NCBI GenBank assembly: GCA_028095005.1
Contig: CM051460.1
Location: forward strand, 67,247,676 to 67,311,675
Direction of reading: 5' to 3'
Source of the DNA: Rhynchospora pubera
Taxonomy: Eukaryota; Streptophyta; Magnoliopsida; Poales; Cyperaceae
Length of the DNA stretch: 64,000 nucleotides
The notes beneath the pieces were generated by a model, which saw only the letters and a program-made list of their open reading frames with translations, was not told the DNA's origin and made no database searches. Made by a program: the position numbers and the translations under genes. This document shows positions 38,601 through 47,989 of this stretch, piece by piece; position 1 is the first letter of the stretch; each line of letters opens with the position of its first letter.

Positions 38601-40558
38601 ATTTTATTGTGCAAATGTCAGCTGATTCTATAATATGATAACAACAATATTGAACATAAACAAAAAAAAGTACTTTTACTTACATGGATATGAATTGAAA
38701 TAATGTACTAAAGTCAACTTTTCTAAGTTTGTGCATTTTCTATTTTCTAGTACGAGTACTTTTTTAAAATAACAAACAATTGATTGGTTTCTAATGATTC
38801 AATTAGGTTGCCATCTTCCAGGCCACTTGCTATTTGTTAATTAGCAGTTTAGCACCTTGAGATGTGACCTCTTAACACTTGTTAAAGAATAATACTAGAT
38901 TAGTGTACTGATTTACTACATTAATGTACTTTGTCAAGTGCGACAACATAGGAAGGCATGAATAGATTGCTTTTACATATATGTACCTAAACTATAATTG
39001 GAGCTTAACCATAAAATAATAACCATAGAATACAAGCATGTGAAGATGTGATCTAAGCATTACGACAAGAGAGGCGGATCCAAGATTTTTTTTAGCCTAG
39101 ACACAATTTTATTTGAAAGGCAACAGTTTGACCTAAGTATAGTAACAAAGAGGCATAATTATGTTCTAGGTCTGGCCTTTTATCCAGGCATCCATTATTT
39201 TGCACTCCAGGCACAGCCTAAAATACAATGTATAGACCTTTAATCTCAAAAATTCACCCCAGGCACACGCCTAGGGATGCCAAGCAGTGGATCTCCAATG
39301 GATAAAGTCCAAGGTGACAAATCACGTAAGCTAATCTGGATCCGCCCCAATTCAATAAAATTTGAGCTCAGATATGATTTTAAGGTTTTAAAGTTTTTTA
39401 TTATTTTATAGTAATGCAACTTAGAACTGTCGTATGCACTATCAACTCATGAAAGAGTAAAATTTTGTGTAATTAATTTTCGGAAAGGTTTTATTCATCC
39501 TTTTCCGCTCTTAACATAATCACTTGTTCGTGGTTTAGCAATTAGGAAAAAAATGAGAATCCCTGGCTAATAAGTTTCTCTAAAAAGGTATTGTCTACAA
39601 TACAATATGCTGACAAGAATTAATCCTAATTTTGGCTTGATAAATAAGGATCAGATGATCTTTCTCAGTTTCTCCTTTTCTCATCAGTTCCAAATTATTG
39701 TCCTAATTCAACAAAAGGTTATAATTTCCTCGTCCTCTCAGAACAAATATCCTTCTATACATAGGATGCATCTAACATCAACATGGGCTTCACTAATAAA
39801 GTAATAAGGCGATAATTATTTCCTCTCCACCACAGTTGGAGGAAAAATCTTTGAGACTGATTAATTAGTTTTAAAAAAAATGACGAATTTGGGGTTGGGG
39901 GGGTGGGGTTAACAGCTCATTACCTTGGATAATTGAAGCTACTAATTTTTTTTGTTCCATATTTTCTCCATTGATAGCCATCATCAAAAGGTGCACTAGT
40001 CTCTATGGTCCTTGTATTAGCCCTTTCATTTCTATTTTCATCAAAAAATAGAAAAATAAATTGAAAGTACTTGCACAAATATATCTTTCTGCAACATTTT
40101 AGTATAAGTACCCCATTATTTGAATTAATATTCTTCTAAAGCACAAAATTTCCCCCCTGAGATTTACTACCAAATAAATTTACTTGAAAAGTCTGAACAA
40201 GCTTATTTGTAAACACTTTTTCAATATAAAAAAGATAAGGGCATGACCTCTTATTTTTTATGTCAAAAAAAAAAAAAAGCTTAACAAAAAACCAAGTTTT
40301 TCTCAATATATCATAGAAGGATTAGACACTTTTTGTTTGAGTTAAATTTACTACTTACTTTGGTTTGCGCATTCCTCTTCTATGGTTTACATCTTGAAGT
40401 TCAATTGAAGAATCCAGGAACAATTTGCCACACATCAAATCAGCGTTCTCTATCTTGACATTTTTGTTCGTTGATAAAGAGAAAGCCATGCTTAAAGTGT
40501 CCTGTCCTGTTGGAGAAGATAGATCACTAGTTTGGCAATGATAGCTTGATAGATACAT
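35627..40558 (-). CDS. WRKY transcription factor, group III-like, variant WRKYGTK, truncated N-terminus (WRKY-b)
   Basis: Three exons on the minus strand: 40558-40359, 40022-39924 and 36122-35627, giving 264 residues; splice sites are GT-AG and phases join exactly (2 nt left at both junctions). The DNA-binding heptapeptide reads WRKYGTK (about residues 85-91) instead of WRKYGQK; Gln to Thr is expected to weaken or change W-box binding. The zinc finger is C-X7-C-X24-H-X-C, one residue longer than the group III standard. Exon 1 has only 66 codons and lacks the usual N-terminal helix region, so the 5' end is truncated or the true start lies in unrecognised sequence upstream. Intron 2 is 3.8 kb, swollen by three MITEs and a segment related to the 3' flank of WRKY-d. 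The acidic C-terminus is intact to its TGA-free end. It could be functional or a silent divergent copy. Confidence 0.75.
36282..36492. mobile_element. Mutator-like MITE in WRKY-b intron 2 (211 bp)
   Basis: Long inverted arms (GGGTCCGTATCCTCTGC... and its counterpart ...GCAGAGGATGTGATTCC) with a second nested CTCACCTT/AAGGTGAG motif, and a perfect 9-bp duplication ATACTAGTA (36273-36281, 36493-36501). No coding capacity. Confidence 0.8.
36785..36944. mobile_element. MITE family M1, copy 3 (160 bp), in WRKY-b intron 2
   Basis: Ends GGCTCCGTTTGGAT and ATCCAAACGCACCC are inverted, with TTT on both sides (36782-36784, 36945-36947). It carries the family core GTGTAACTTTGTGAAGAGTTT then AGATTGTTTATAA, flanked by GAAGAAGG/CTTCTTC arms specific to this copy. 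Confidence 0.7.
37290..37693. mobile_element. Mutator-like foldback MITE (404 bp), in WRKY-b intron 2
   Basis: Arms of about 150 bp are inverted copies, from GAGGTAGATTAAAATC on the left to GATTTTAGTTTACCTC on the right. They share inner blocks such as GAGACCAAATTTTACATTTTT. Flanked by a perfect 9-bp duplication ACTTAATAA (37281-37289, 37694-37702). The inner AT-rich palindrome is related to the three elements at 62.7-64.0 kb. Confidence 0.8.
38900..39520 (+). repeat. Segment related to the 3' flank of WRKY-d
   Basis: Patchy similarity in the same order and strand to 57150-57820. Shared blocks include ACTTTG.CAAGTGCGACAA.AT, AACCA.AAAAT, AATACAAGCATG, and CCGCCCCAATTCAATAAA. Indels separate the blocks. 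This is a trace of the WRKY duplication rather than a transposon with ends. Confidence 0.55.
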
Positions 40559-41142
40559 TATGAACCTGATTCATGTGTACTATATCATACTAGGACACAA
40601 GCTATAAGAGTGGATGTGATTTGTCGCCTTGTGGAATCTTTTATTATTTCGATGTACTACTCTACCTTACATCTAATTAATTTAGTACGTTTTCTTTTAA
40701 TTGTATTTAAATAGTCAAGTTGGGCTTTATAAAATGATCAAGTGGAAGGGAAGGATATGTTTAATTACAAGCATAGACATTTTCTTTATGAAAAGAGGAT
40801 ATAGATGATATTAATACAAGAAGTTAGGTGTTATAGGTGATATTAAATTTATCAGATGTACCACTACGACCTTGTAACCTTTATTAAAAACTTTAACGTG
40901 CACACGTGGTTATAACTACAAAACATTTCTGCAATCGTATACTAATATCACGATTAAATTACTTTTAGTTCGTTTCTTTTTTCACGCCTAATTGATTCTT
41001 TTTGCTATGAACGAAAGCAACTAACTTTGTATGAAAGTGTGCTGCCCAAAAATATAAAATATTATTAAAATTTGATTTTCTAATTAAAATAATCGAAATT
41101 TTAACAATGTTATTGTAATATCGAACTTTGAAAGCCTGACGC
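40559..41142. other. Spacer between WRKY-b and the 6.8-kb TIR element
   Basis: AT-rich, no gene. Would contain the WRKY-b promoter if that gene is expressed. Confidence 0.45.
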
Positions 41143-41151
41143 TCAAAGTCC

Positions 41152-41331
41152 CGAAATTATTTTATATAAAAATTTATACTCAAAAAATTTTAATATAAAG
41201 AATTATTTTATTTTTTTTAATAAGAAGAAAGTTCCAACGCGTTTCAGAAGCGAGTATTTGAATTCCCCTCGGTACGCGTTTATAAAACGCGCTCCAGGGC
41301 TCAGAACGCGTTTTATAAACGCGTACGAAGG
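41152..41331 (+). repeat. Left terminal inverted repeat
   Basis: About 180 bp, inverted copy of 47765-47945. The outer 70 bases are AT-rich and the inner part holds CGCGTTTCAGAAGCGAG and the first palindromic module. Confidence 0.85.
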
Positions 41332-41430
41332 AGAGATGCTGTCCACTTTCCTCTCGTTTGTCAGAGCTTCGTACGCGTTTATAAAACGCGTTGAAAGCCC
41401 TGGAGCGCACTTTATAAACGCGTTCGAAGG
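41268..41430. repeat. Left pair of palindromic ACGCGT modules
   Basis: Two units of about 64 bp, at 41268-41331 and 41367-41430, in opposite orientation. Each is nearly palindromic: CGTACGCGTTTATAAAACGCG, a centre of GCTCCAGGGCTC, then the complement of the first arm. They lie between the TIR end and the zinc-finger gene and are candidates for transposase binding or promoter sites. Confidence 0.8.
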
Positions 41431-41540
41431 TGTATTATTTAATTTTTAGAAAAAAAAGTACAAGCATGCTCTGATAAAGACTGCAAAAGACATGACAAGA
41501 TTTGATTTTACAATGTCATCTTTGAACTACTGAAATTATT

Positions 41541-41548
41541 TATAAAAG
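41541..41548 (+). promoter_or_regulatory. TATA box of the zinc-finger gene
   Basis: TATAAAAG, 73 bp before the ATG at 41614 and just inside the left palindromic modules, so the promoter lies within the element. Confidence 0.5.
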
Positions 41549-41613
41549 CAGCCATTGTTGAATTAGAATGCACAAACACCCACTACCTCCTTCTTGTTAA
41601 AACCTTCAGTACA

Positions 41614-42228
41614 ATGGACAAAGGAAATAGCTCTAACTCAAATAATGATGTTCCAAACTATCGAAGAGCAACCCGCATTGAGTATTGGCTAACTTTCTAC
41701 CATTACCCTGCCAATAGAAATCAACCAGAAAACGGAGAATACGAGGCAATTTGTCGCTCTTGTTATCGCACTTTGAAATACAACATCCATGAAGACACGA
41801 CTGAAGAGGGAGACGTGCTCGAGTTAAAAATACACTACCAATGGCACATTAATGGTGGGCCGGAAAGGGAACAAAAGGAGTACCAGGAGCGGCGATGGCG
41901 GGAACACGAAAAAAATCTGAACCGAGAAAGGCGAAATGACTGGTACAAAAAATATTACACAGAACCTCAACCCATCCCCCAACAACAACCGAAACCCTAC
42001 CTCTCGTGTGAACCAACTCACTGGACCGTTTACGAGAAAATATACAACTTTAATGGAGACCACACAGTGACCTGTACAAGGTGTGCTCAAGTTTTCAATT
42101 ACAAAGAAAACATATTGCGTGACCACTACCATGAGCACAAACGTCACGACGAGAATGAACAAAGAGCTCGGGACATAGAGACGCAGAGGATTATTAAAGA
42201 AAGAAATGAAGAAATGGATCGTAAATAA
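41614..42228 (+). CDS. Two-zinc-finger (BED/C2H2-like) protein of the TIR element
   Basis: An uninterrupted frame of 204 codons with no introns. Finger 1 has CRSC (about residue 48) and HYQWH-type ligands (C-X2-C...H-X3-H). Finger 2 has CTRC followed 13 residues later by HYHEH (C-X2-C-X13-H-X3-H). Both fingers fit the loose C2H2/BED pattern seen in many transposon proteins. Between them is a charged Glu/Arg/Lys-rich linker with a proline/glutamine stretch (PIPQQQPKP), and the end is charged and probably helical. A DNA-binding role, possibly on the palindromic ends, is inference. The TAA at 42226 is probably premature, because coding-like sequence continues in the same frame (next entry). I do not recognise a named family. 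Confidence 0.65.
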   Translation: MDKGNSSNSNNDVPNYRRATRIEYWLTFYHYPANRNQPENGEYEAICRSCYRTLKYNIHEDTTEEGDVLELKIHYQWHINGGPEREQKEYQERRWREHEKNLNRERRNDWYKKYYTEPQPIPQQQPKPYLSCEPTHWTVYEKIYNFNGDHTVTCTRCAQVFNYKENILRDHYHEHKRHDENEQRARDIETQRIIKERNEEMDRK

Positions 42229-42563
42229 AAAATTAGGGAAGAAGAGGCAAGGAAAAAAAGGCTCAAAAAATCAGAGCAAAAATTGAGAGAAATGAATAAG
42301 AGGGATGAACTTCGACAAATTGCGGCAAGCCGAATGACAGAGATAGAAAAAGAAGAAACTAAAGCGGCTTTTTGGAACGAAGCCGCTCAATTCGTTGACA
42401 ACAGTGTTCCGAGTAATTAACAAGAAGATGATGCTGCTTTTTGGAACGAAGTCGCTCAGTTCGCTGACAACATGGTGCGAGTAATCAACAACAACCGAAT
42501 GATGAAGATGAGCAACCATGGTGGGATGAAATTCTACAACATGTAGATAGTCAAAATCTCTAA
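42229..42563 (+). pseudogene. Cut-off C-terminus of the zinc-finger protein
   Basis: In the same frame, after the TAA at 42226-42228, comes a charged helix (KKRLKKSEQKLREMNK), then a short repeated unit: AAFWNEAAQFVDN, AAFWNEVAQFADN, and after a one-base shift a third, more divergent PWWDEILQHVD. A second in-frame TAA falls at about 42418 between units 1 and 2. Three tryptophan-containing repeats in a row indicate real ancestral coding sequence, so the intact protein was about 315 residues. Confidence 0.6.
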
Positions 42564-43043
42564 ATATTTATATCATTGTAATATTTATGTGTTTTATTAT
42601 TATGGTTGTTAATGTAATTTAGTTGGAATTGTTAATGCAATGTTTTATTTTTATGGTTGTTTTTTATTTTCCTTTATTTTTTGTAGTGCTTTGCACTATA
42701 AGTTGTGGTTTTAATGTGTTGACGTTCAATGGATAAAAATTGTTGTTTGGAGTATTTCATTTATTGGCGTTTCAATACATAAACGTTTATGTTTCAAGTA
42801 GTGCTTTGCACTCCGAAATTCCAAGTCATAATAATACACAAGTGAATCATCACAAGTCATAATAAACAATCCAATAAATACACAAGTCAATCACAAGTCA
42901 TAAACGAAAAATAGTCAATCAACATCAGTAATACACAAGTCAATCACAAGTCCATAAACGAAAAATAAACGATCCGTCCATCATCAGTCCATAAACAAAA
43001 AAGAACTGTCATCATCAGCAATAAAATCAGTCCATCATCATAA
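42564..43043. other. Convergent 3' region inside the TIR element
   Basis: The two genes of the element end towards each other here. AT-rich, with several copies of ACACAAGTCAATCACAAGTC-type short tandem repeats at about 42836-42960. Confidence 0.55.
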
Positions 43044-46000
43044 CTAACGCCGCCGCCTCCTCCTAGGTCCTGAAGGTGAAAATCTGTCAATCACCCTCAC
43101 CACACGCCTATCTCGTATGCCCGGGGCAGTAACATCTCCCGAGTCAGTGGAGTCCGTATCCCCATCGTCCTCCTCCTGGGGGTCCTCCTGCTGGTCCTGC
43201 TGAGCCTCCTGTTGTATGGGCCCAAACTCAACAGGCTGCCCAGCCTCCTGAGGAGTCGCTATAGGGACATAATCACCCTCCTCATCTCCGGCCGTCCGCA
43301 GTAATGTGCTGAACGAGTCTGTCCCTCCCATACTACCCAACGGAGTGCCAAATGATGGAATAGAAGAAGGCGTAGGCACTGACGGAACAGTAAATGGAGG
43401 AACAGTAAATGCAGGAAAAGAGGAAGGCATACCAAATGGTGCAAAGGAGTATGGTGGAGGATCCTGAGGCTGGAAAATGCCAGTGGAATCCTGAGAAATG
43501 CCAGCAAACTGCGAGGTCGATGCTGATGCACTATGCATGGATGGAGTAGGACCTGAGGCTGGAAACTGAGTAGGAAAGAACGTGCGTGGTCCTAAAATAT
43601 CATCTAATCGCCCGGTATTCAGTCGACCATCCTATAATATTAAAAAAAATGTCAATATAAATAAATTAGTATCTAAAATTGAAACTTGCATATGAACGAA
43701 TACTAACCGCATGCATCAGATCCTCCGCCTGAAGGTCTGTGGGTACAGTCGGACGTGCAGAAGAAGACTCGTCCCCAGAATCTGGTATGTCCTCAATATT
43801 TGTTGGAAGTCCTCGCTGCTCCAACAAATCCTTCAACCTGTAATTTATAAATTATTGAATTTAAAATGCAAAAACGCAATCAAAAAATTAAATTATTTAA
43901 AATTACCTCAGAGGGATGGAAGCATCATGCAACTGCGAACGACAGTTGGCGAGAATTGCCTTTCCCACCCTTCTGCACCCCTTCTTCACAACCAGTCCCA
44001 ATGCATGAAGTGCATTCTTCAGCGCAGAGTTGCCCTGCAATTTACGAGAATAATGACATATTGCACAATTCCATTTACCAATCATACATTCCATATTTAA
44101 AAAATTAAGATGTACCGTATTGCGAAGTCTGGACCCCATGTTTGTGTACTGCCTCTGAGCAAGAGGCAGCTGCTGAGTGCGCTGGAGACGTGCCTCGGCA
44201 TCTTCTCGTGGCGTGGGTCTCTCGGAGGCACCGTATCGCCAAAACCATCGGAAGTACCGCAGCGTATCAGTAGCACTCCAGGATCGAGTCTCCAGCTGGC
44301 GTGCCTGTAATGCCTCGTCAGTCCACTCAGCATGTGCACTCGCAAAAATGGTAGCAAAATCTGGGCGATCTCGATAGGTACCGTGCTGGAAACCCAGCAG
44401 GTTCTGTGTCACGTCCCAACTCTGTTAAAATAAACACGTTAGTTCTTTACTCTAATTAAATTGAAGTTGATCGTATGATAAATCGGAAAAATATAGCAAA
44501 CGTACCACAGGTAGTGGAGGAGGAGTAAACTGGTACAGTCCAAACTGATGCCTACAACGGTCGTGGTAGTAGTAGGCAACAATGTGGTAAAAAATCAGCG
44601 GCAACCGAACATGCTCCGCTATGGAACCAACCTGTGCTACCCGTGGCATGACAGCCCTGTCGAGTACGTACGGAAATCAGTTGACGTCTTCAACGTTCAG
44701 CACGGCTAGGTAGTCCCGTGCGTTCTCCACTGCCCCGCGGTGCTGGCTCCGTGAGAAAGACCGAGCTTCGCCCCATTTCCTGAAAATTTTGAAGGTTAGG
44801 ATTGATGTGTTGTAATTTGCATAAAATTATTGAAAAATTATTATAAGTTATTACCTGCCAAACGGCACACATGAATCTAGGTTAGGCTGTCCTAATCCAC
44901 CGATAGGAGCAACCTCTGGGCGACAAACAGGGAGGTATGACCATGCCCAAAACAATAGTAGCATCCAAGGTCCCGTCACAACCTTGAAACGCATGGAGGC
45001 ACGGTCCAGAGCACGATATAGACAAGCAAGCGTGGCACCTCCCCAATTGAAGTCCGGAACTTCATTCAAATTGCCCTGCATTTAAATTAAACAACGCATT
45101 CAAACTCAATTCGAGAACATTGAAAACAATAATAACCATGCAAACAATTTTACTATAATAATTGTGCTATAATAATATTAGTCTTGCTATAATAATTTAT
45201 ATTTTTTTTAAATAACAAAATTAAATTGTTGGTTAATTGTGCTCTATTTTTTTTAAATAATAAAATTAAATTGCTGGTAAACAAATAAAAAAATTATTTA
45301 AGTTAAGAAAATTATACTGATACAAGCTCCAAATAGTATGCTGGGACGGAATTCTGAGAAATATCTGGAAACATCAACGTCCCAAATAACTCTAGAGCAA
45401 CTGCACGCGTGTATCGGTCTAACTCCTCATCATCAGCACCTGCCTGTGGCGCCACACCGCAATTTTGTCGCAACCATTTCAACTTGATGTTGTTGCCCAC
45501 AACAACATCGCCCCTGCATTGTACAAATTTAAAATAATCAATACAAGTAAGCAATGCATATACTGAATAACAAAAAATCAATATTGCACTTTATTTTTTT
45601 CACTTACTCCCTGCTCCTCCTTTCTCTGTGCCAGTCTCCCAAATTTTCATGAGGATAAAGATTTGCATGAATCTTTTCCTCCCAGGGCCCTCTCGTATTC
45701 GACCTAACTGGAATGCCCGTCGAGCGCAAACCATATATGAAGGCAACATCCTGGTAACAATTACAAAATACGTTAAATTCGTGTCATGTTAATATTGCAA
45801 TTCGTGTCATGTTAAGTCAAAATTTTATGTTAGAATTAATTGTGAAAATTAATACGAAAATTATATTAAAAAAATTTAATATCAAGTTTAAATAAATTAC
45901 CTGTAGAGTAACGGTCATCTCTCCAACGGGAAAATGGAAAGTATGCGTCTCCGGACGCCAAAACTCGACCATTGCCTTCAGTAATGGCAAGTCGACATTG

Positions 46001-46674
46001 ACATGCTTCACCTTCGTAATGTGACTGAGCCCCAGTTTGATCAGCCTTCCCTCAATCCGATCGTCCACCTTAATCGTTCGCTTGTGCGATCTCGTCTCCA
46101 AATGTATTTCACGCTGCATTAACACGAAACATAAACCGTTGTATTAAAAATACAATTTATAAGCATTTACAAGCATTTACAATAAATACAATTTATTAGA
46201 TTGAACATAAAAATATTATAAACATTTACAATAAATACAATTTATAATACAATTTATAGTACAATTTATAATAAGCATTTAATACAATTTATTAGATTGA
46301 ACATAAAAATTTATAATAAACCTCATTTTCAATTATTTTTTTAATACAATTTATAATAAGCATTTAATACAATTTATAAGTCTATTAAGAAATCTAAATT
46401 ATTAAATCAAAAAAATATAAATTAACATAAAACAATCTATTACCTCCTCAAAAGACAAACCAACGAGATGCTCGTTATCCGTAACAAACAAAACCTGTTG
46501 GTTTTCTGCGTTGGCCGGTTGCACAGGTGGAATGACATTTTGCGCGCTCGGACGGGCTGCGCGACGCCTACGTCTTTTTGGCCGAGGCTGGGTGGAGGCT
46601 GCTTCGGTGGGGGGTGCTTCGGTGGGAGGTGGTGAAGCACCAGAAGGACCAGCCTCATCTTCTGCTGAACTCAT
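43044..46674 (-). CDS. Plant mobile domain (PMD, MAIN-like) protein of the TIR element; 10 exons, one in-frame stop
   Basis: Minus-strand exons: 46674-46444, 46113-45901, 45750-45608, 45513-45318, 45075-44855, 44779-44506, 44421-44116, 44034-43907, 43837-43708 and 43631-43044. Every intron is GT-AG and all phases join, giving 809 codons. The N-terminus is basic (RPKRRRRRAARP, a likely nuclear signal). The plant mobile domain spans roughly residues 85-440, with the hallmark WRPETHTFHFPVGEMTVTLQ, then DVAFIYGLR, WLRQNCG, and a TGPWMLLLFWAWSYLPVCRP segment. Host PMD proteins (MAIN, MAIL1) act with a PP7-like phosphatase in transcription and transposon silencing (known); the transposon-borne kind has no established role. 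The C-terminus is Pro/Ser-rich with an acidic stretch and ends in six arginines. One TGA (44677-44679, codon 369, after VEDVN) interrupts an otherwise perfect frame, probably a former Trp. So it is either a very recent knockout or an assembly error. It was probably acquired by, or is native to, the element that surrounds it. Confidence 0.8.
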
Positions 46675-46949
46675 CTGATTCAAATAATATAAGAACAACA
46701 ATTTAAAACAACAATGAATTTAATATTTTTTCAATAATCAAAACGAACAAAACAAAAATTATTTTTCTATGTAATTGACATTTTCACAATAATTACTGAT
46801 CAATAATCAAATAATTTTATCATAATATGTTAAAATTTTTCATGCACCATAATTTACGCCAATAAATTTATACATAATTTTCAATATACAATTCCAGTTA
46901 TTTGAAACTATGTTAATTTGCACCATAATTTTTCTATATAAATTTCTTT

Positions 46950-47350
46950 TTATTTCAACAATTTACTAACTAATTCCATTTCGGAAATTTACTAACTAAT
47001 TCCATTTATACATAATTATCATAATTATCATCATGCATCAATTAATAACAATTATCAACAATTTCATCAATTATCATCATGCATCGATTATCAACAATTT
47101 AATCAATTTTCAATAATTCCACAATTTCATCAATTATCATCCATTATAAATAAATAATTGATCAATTAACTAATTCAATTATGAACAATTCCACAATTTA
47201 ATCAATTATCAACAATTCCATCACAATTTCATCAATTAACATCAATTATCAACAATTCCACAATTTCATCCAAAATACAATTATCAACAATTATCACTAT
47301 TTCACAATTATCAACAATTTCATCTAAACCCTAAACCCCTAAACCCCTAA
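46950..47350. repeat. AT-rich degenerate tandem repeat with telomere-like end
   Basis: About 400 bp of short units of the type ATCAATTATCAACAATTCCACAATTTC with variation, ending in three AAACCC(C)T units (47325-47350) that resemble plant telomere repeats or a telo-box. It lies upstream of the PMD gene and may be its promoter. Confidence 0.7.
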
Positions 47351-47379
47351 TTATCCACAATTTCAAATACAAAATACAA

Positions 47380-47640
47380 AATGCAATACCTCGCTGTCGC
47401 AAGTTCGTCGCTGTCGCTGCCGCTGCCGCTTCCGCTGCCTTCTCCTCTTCTCTTTCTCTCGCGGCCGCTGCCTTCTCCTCTTCTCTTTCTCTCGCGGCTG
47501 CCGCTGCTTCCTCTTCTCTCCTTCTCTCCTTCTCTCCTTCTCTCTTTCTCTCTTTCTCTCCTTCTCTCCTTCTTTCTTTATCTCTTTCTCTGGCGAATGA
47601 AAGGATGGCGAACAGAAAAAAATGAAACGGCTAACTCGAT
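47380..47640. repeat. GCTGCC and CTCTTT low-complexity tract
   Basis: A run of CGCTGTCGCTGCCGCTGCC units followed by CTTCTCCTCTTCTCTTTCTCTCG units. It makes long simple-sequence open frames on both strands that are not genes. Probably the transcribed leader of the PMD gene. Confidence 0.75.
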
Positions 47641-47654
47641 TTTGAAAGAGACGA

Positions 47655-47829
47655 CCTTCGTACGCGTTTATGAAACGCGCTCCAGGGCTCCCAACGCGTT
47701 TCATAAACGCGTACGAAGGCCTGACTCGTCTCAAAAGGCGTAACGGAAGGGCTGAATTTATTCCCCTTCGTACGCGTTTATAAAACGCGTTCGGAGCCCT
47801 GGAGCGCGTTTTATAAACGCGTACGGAGG
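47655..47829. repeat. Right pair of palindromic ACGCGT modules
   Basis: Two units of about 65 bp, at 47655-47719 and 47765-47829, the mirror of the left pair in order and orientation. The 47655 unit carries TTATGAAACGCG in both arms, a compensating pair of changes that keeps the palindrome (left units have TTATAAAACGCG). Confidence 0.8.
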
Positions 47830-47945
47830 GGAATTCAAATACTCGCTTCTGAAACACGTTGGAACTTTCTTCTTATTAAAAAAAATAAAATAATTCTTTA
47901 TATTAAAATTTTTTGAGTATAAATTTTTATATAAAATAATTTCGG
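47765..47945 (-). repeat. Right terminal inverted repeat
   Basis: Inverted copy of 41152-41331 with about 3 mismatches. Ends TTTCGG, followed by CTAAAGTCC. Confidence 0.85.
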
Positions 47946-47989
47946 CTAAAGTCCGATATGGAACGACACAAGCTAATATCGTTCTTTGT

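Larger units (their letters stand above)
41152..47945. mobile_element. 6.8-kb TIR element carrying a zinc-finger gene and a plant mobile domain gene
   Basis: Both ends carry an inverted repeat of about 180 bp that begins CGAAATTATTTTATATAAAA and differs at only about 3 positions. The flanks are TCAAAGTCC (41143-41151) and CTAAAGTCC (47946-47954), an imperfect 9-bp duplication, which together with the long TIRs suggests the Mutator superfamily. Inside are two convergent genes: a two-zinc-finger protein on the plus strand (41614 onwards) and a 10-exon plant mobile domain protein on the minus strand (46674-43044). Each starts just inside one TIR, the layout of MuDR. No MULE transposase (DDE/MURA) is recognisable, so the element is non-autonomous or uses an unrecognised protein. 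Plant mobile domains are known to be carried by some transposons (established knowledge). Both genes show light damage and the TIRs little, so the element is moderately young. Confidence 0.85.

Noticed and set aside
39069..39350. GGCGGATCCAAGA...ATCTGGATCCGCC as possible TIRs of a MITE
   Set aside because: The right-hand CCGCCCCAATTCAATAAA is shared with the paralogous segment near 57645, which carries no insertion, so it is probably not an element end.
36122..39924. Splitting WRKY-b into two separate broken genes because of the 3.8-kb intron
   Set aside because: Exon 2 carries the WRKY motif and exon 3 the matching zinc finger, and phases and GT-AG sites agree, so one gene is the simpler reading.
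47363..47857. 164-codon minus-strand frame with Arg/Glu/Lys repeats
   Set aside because: It is the translation of CT-rich simple sequence and of the palindromic modules at the end of the TIR element, not a gene.
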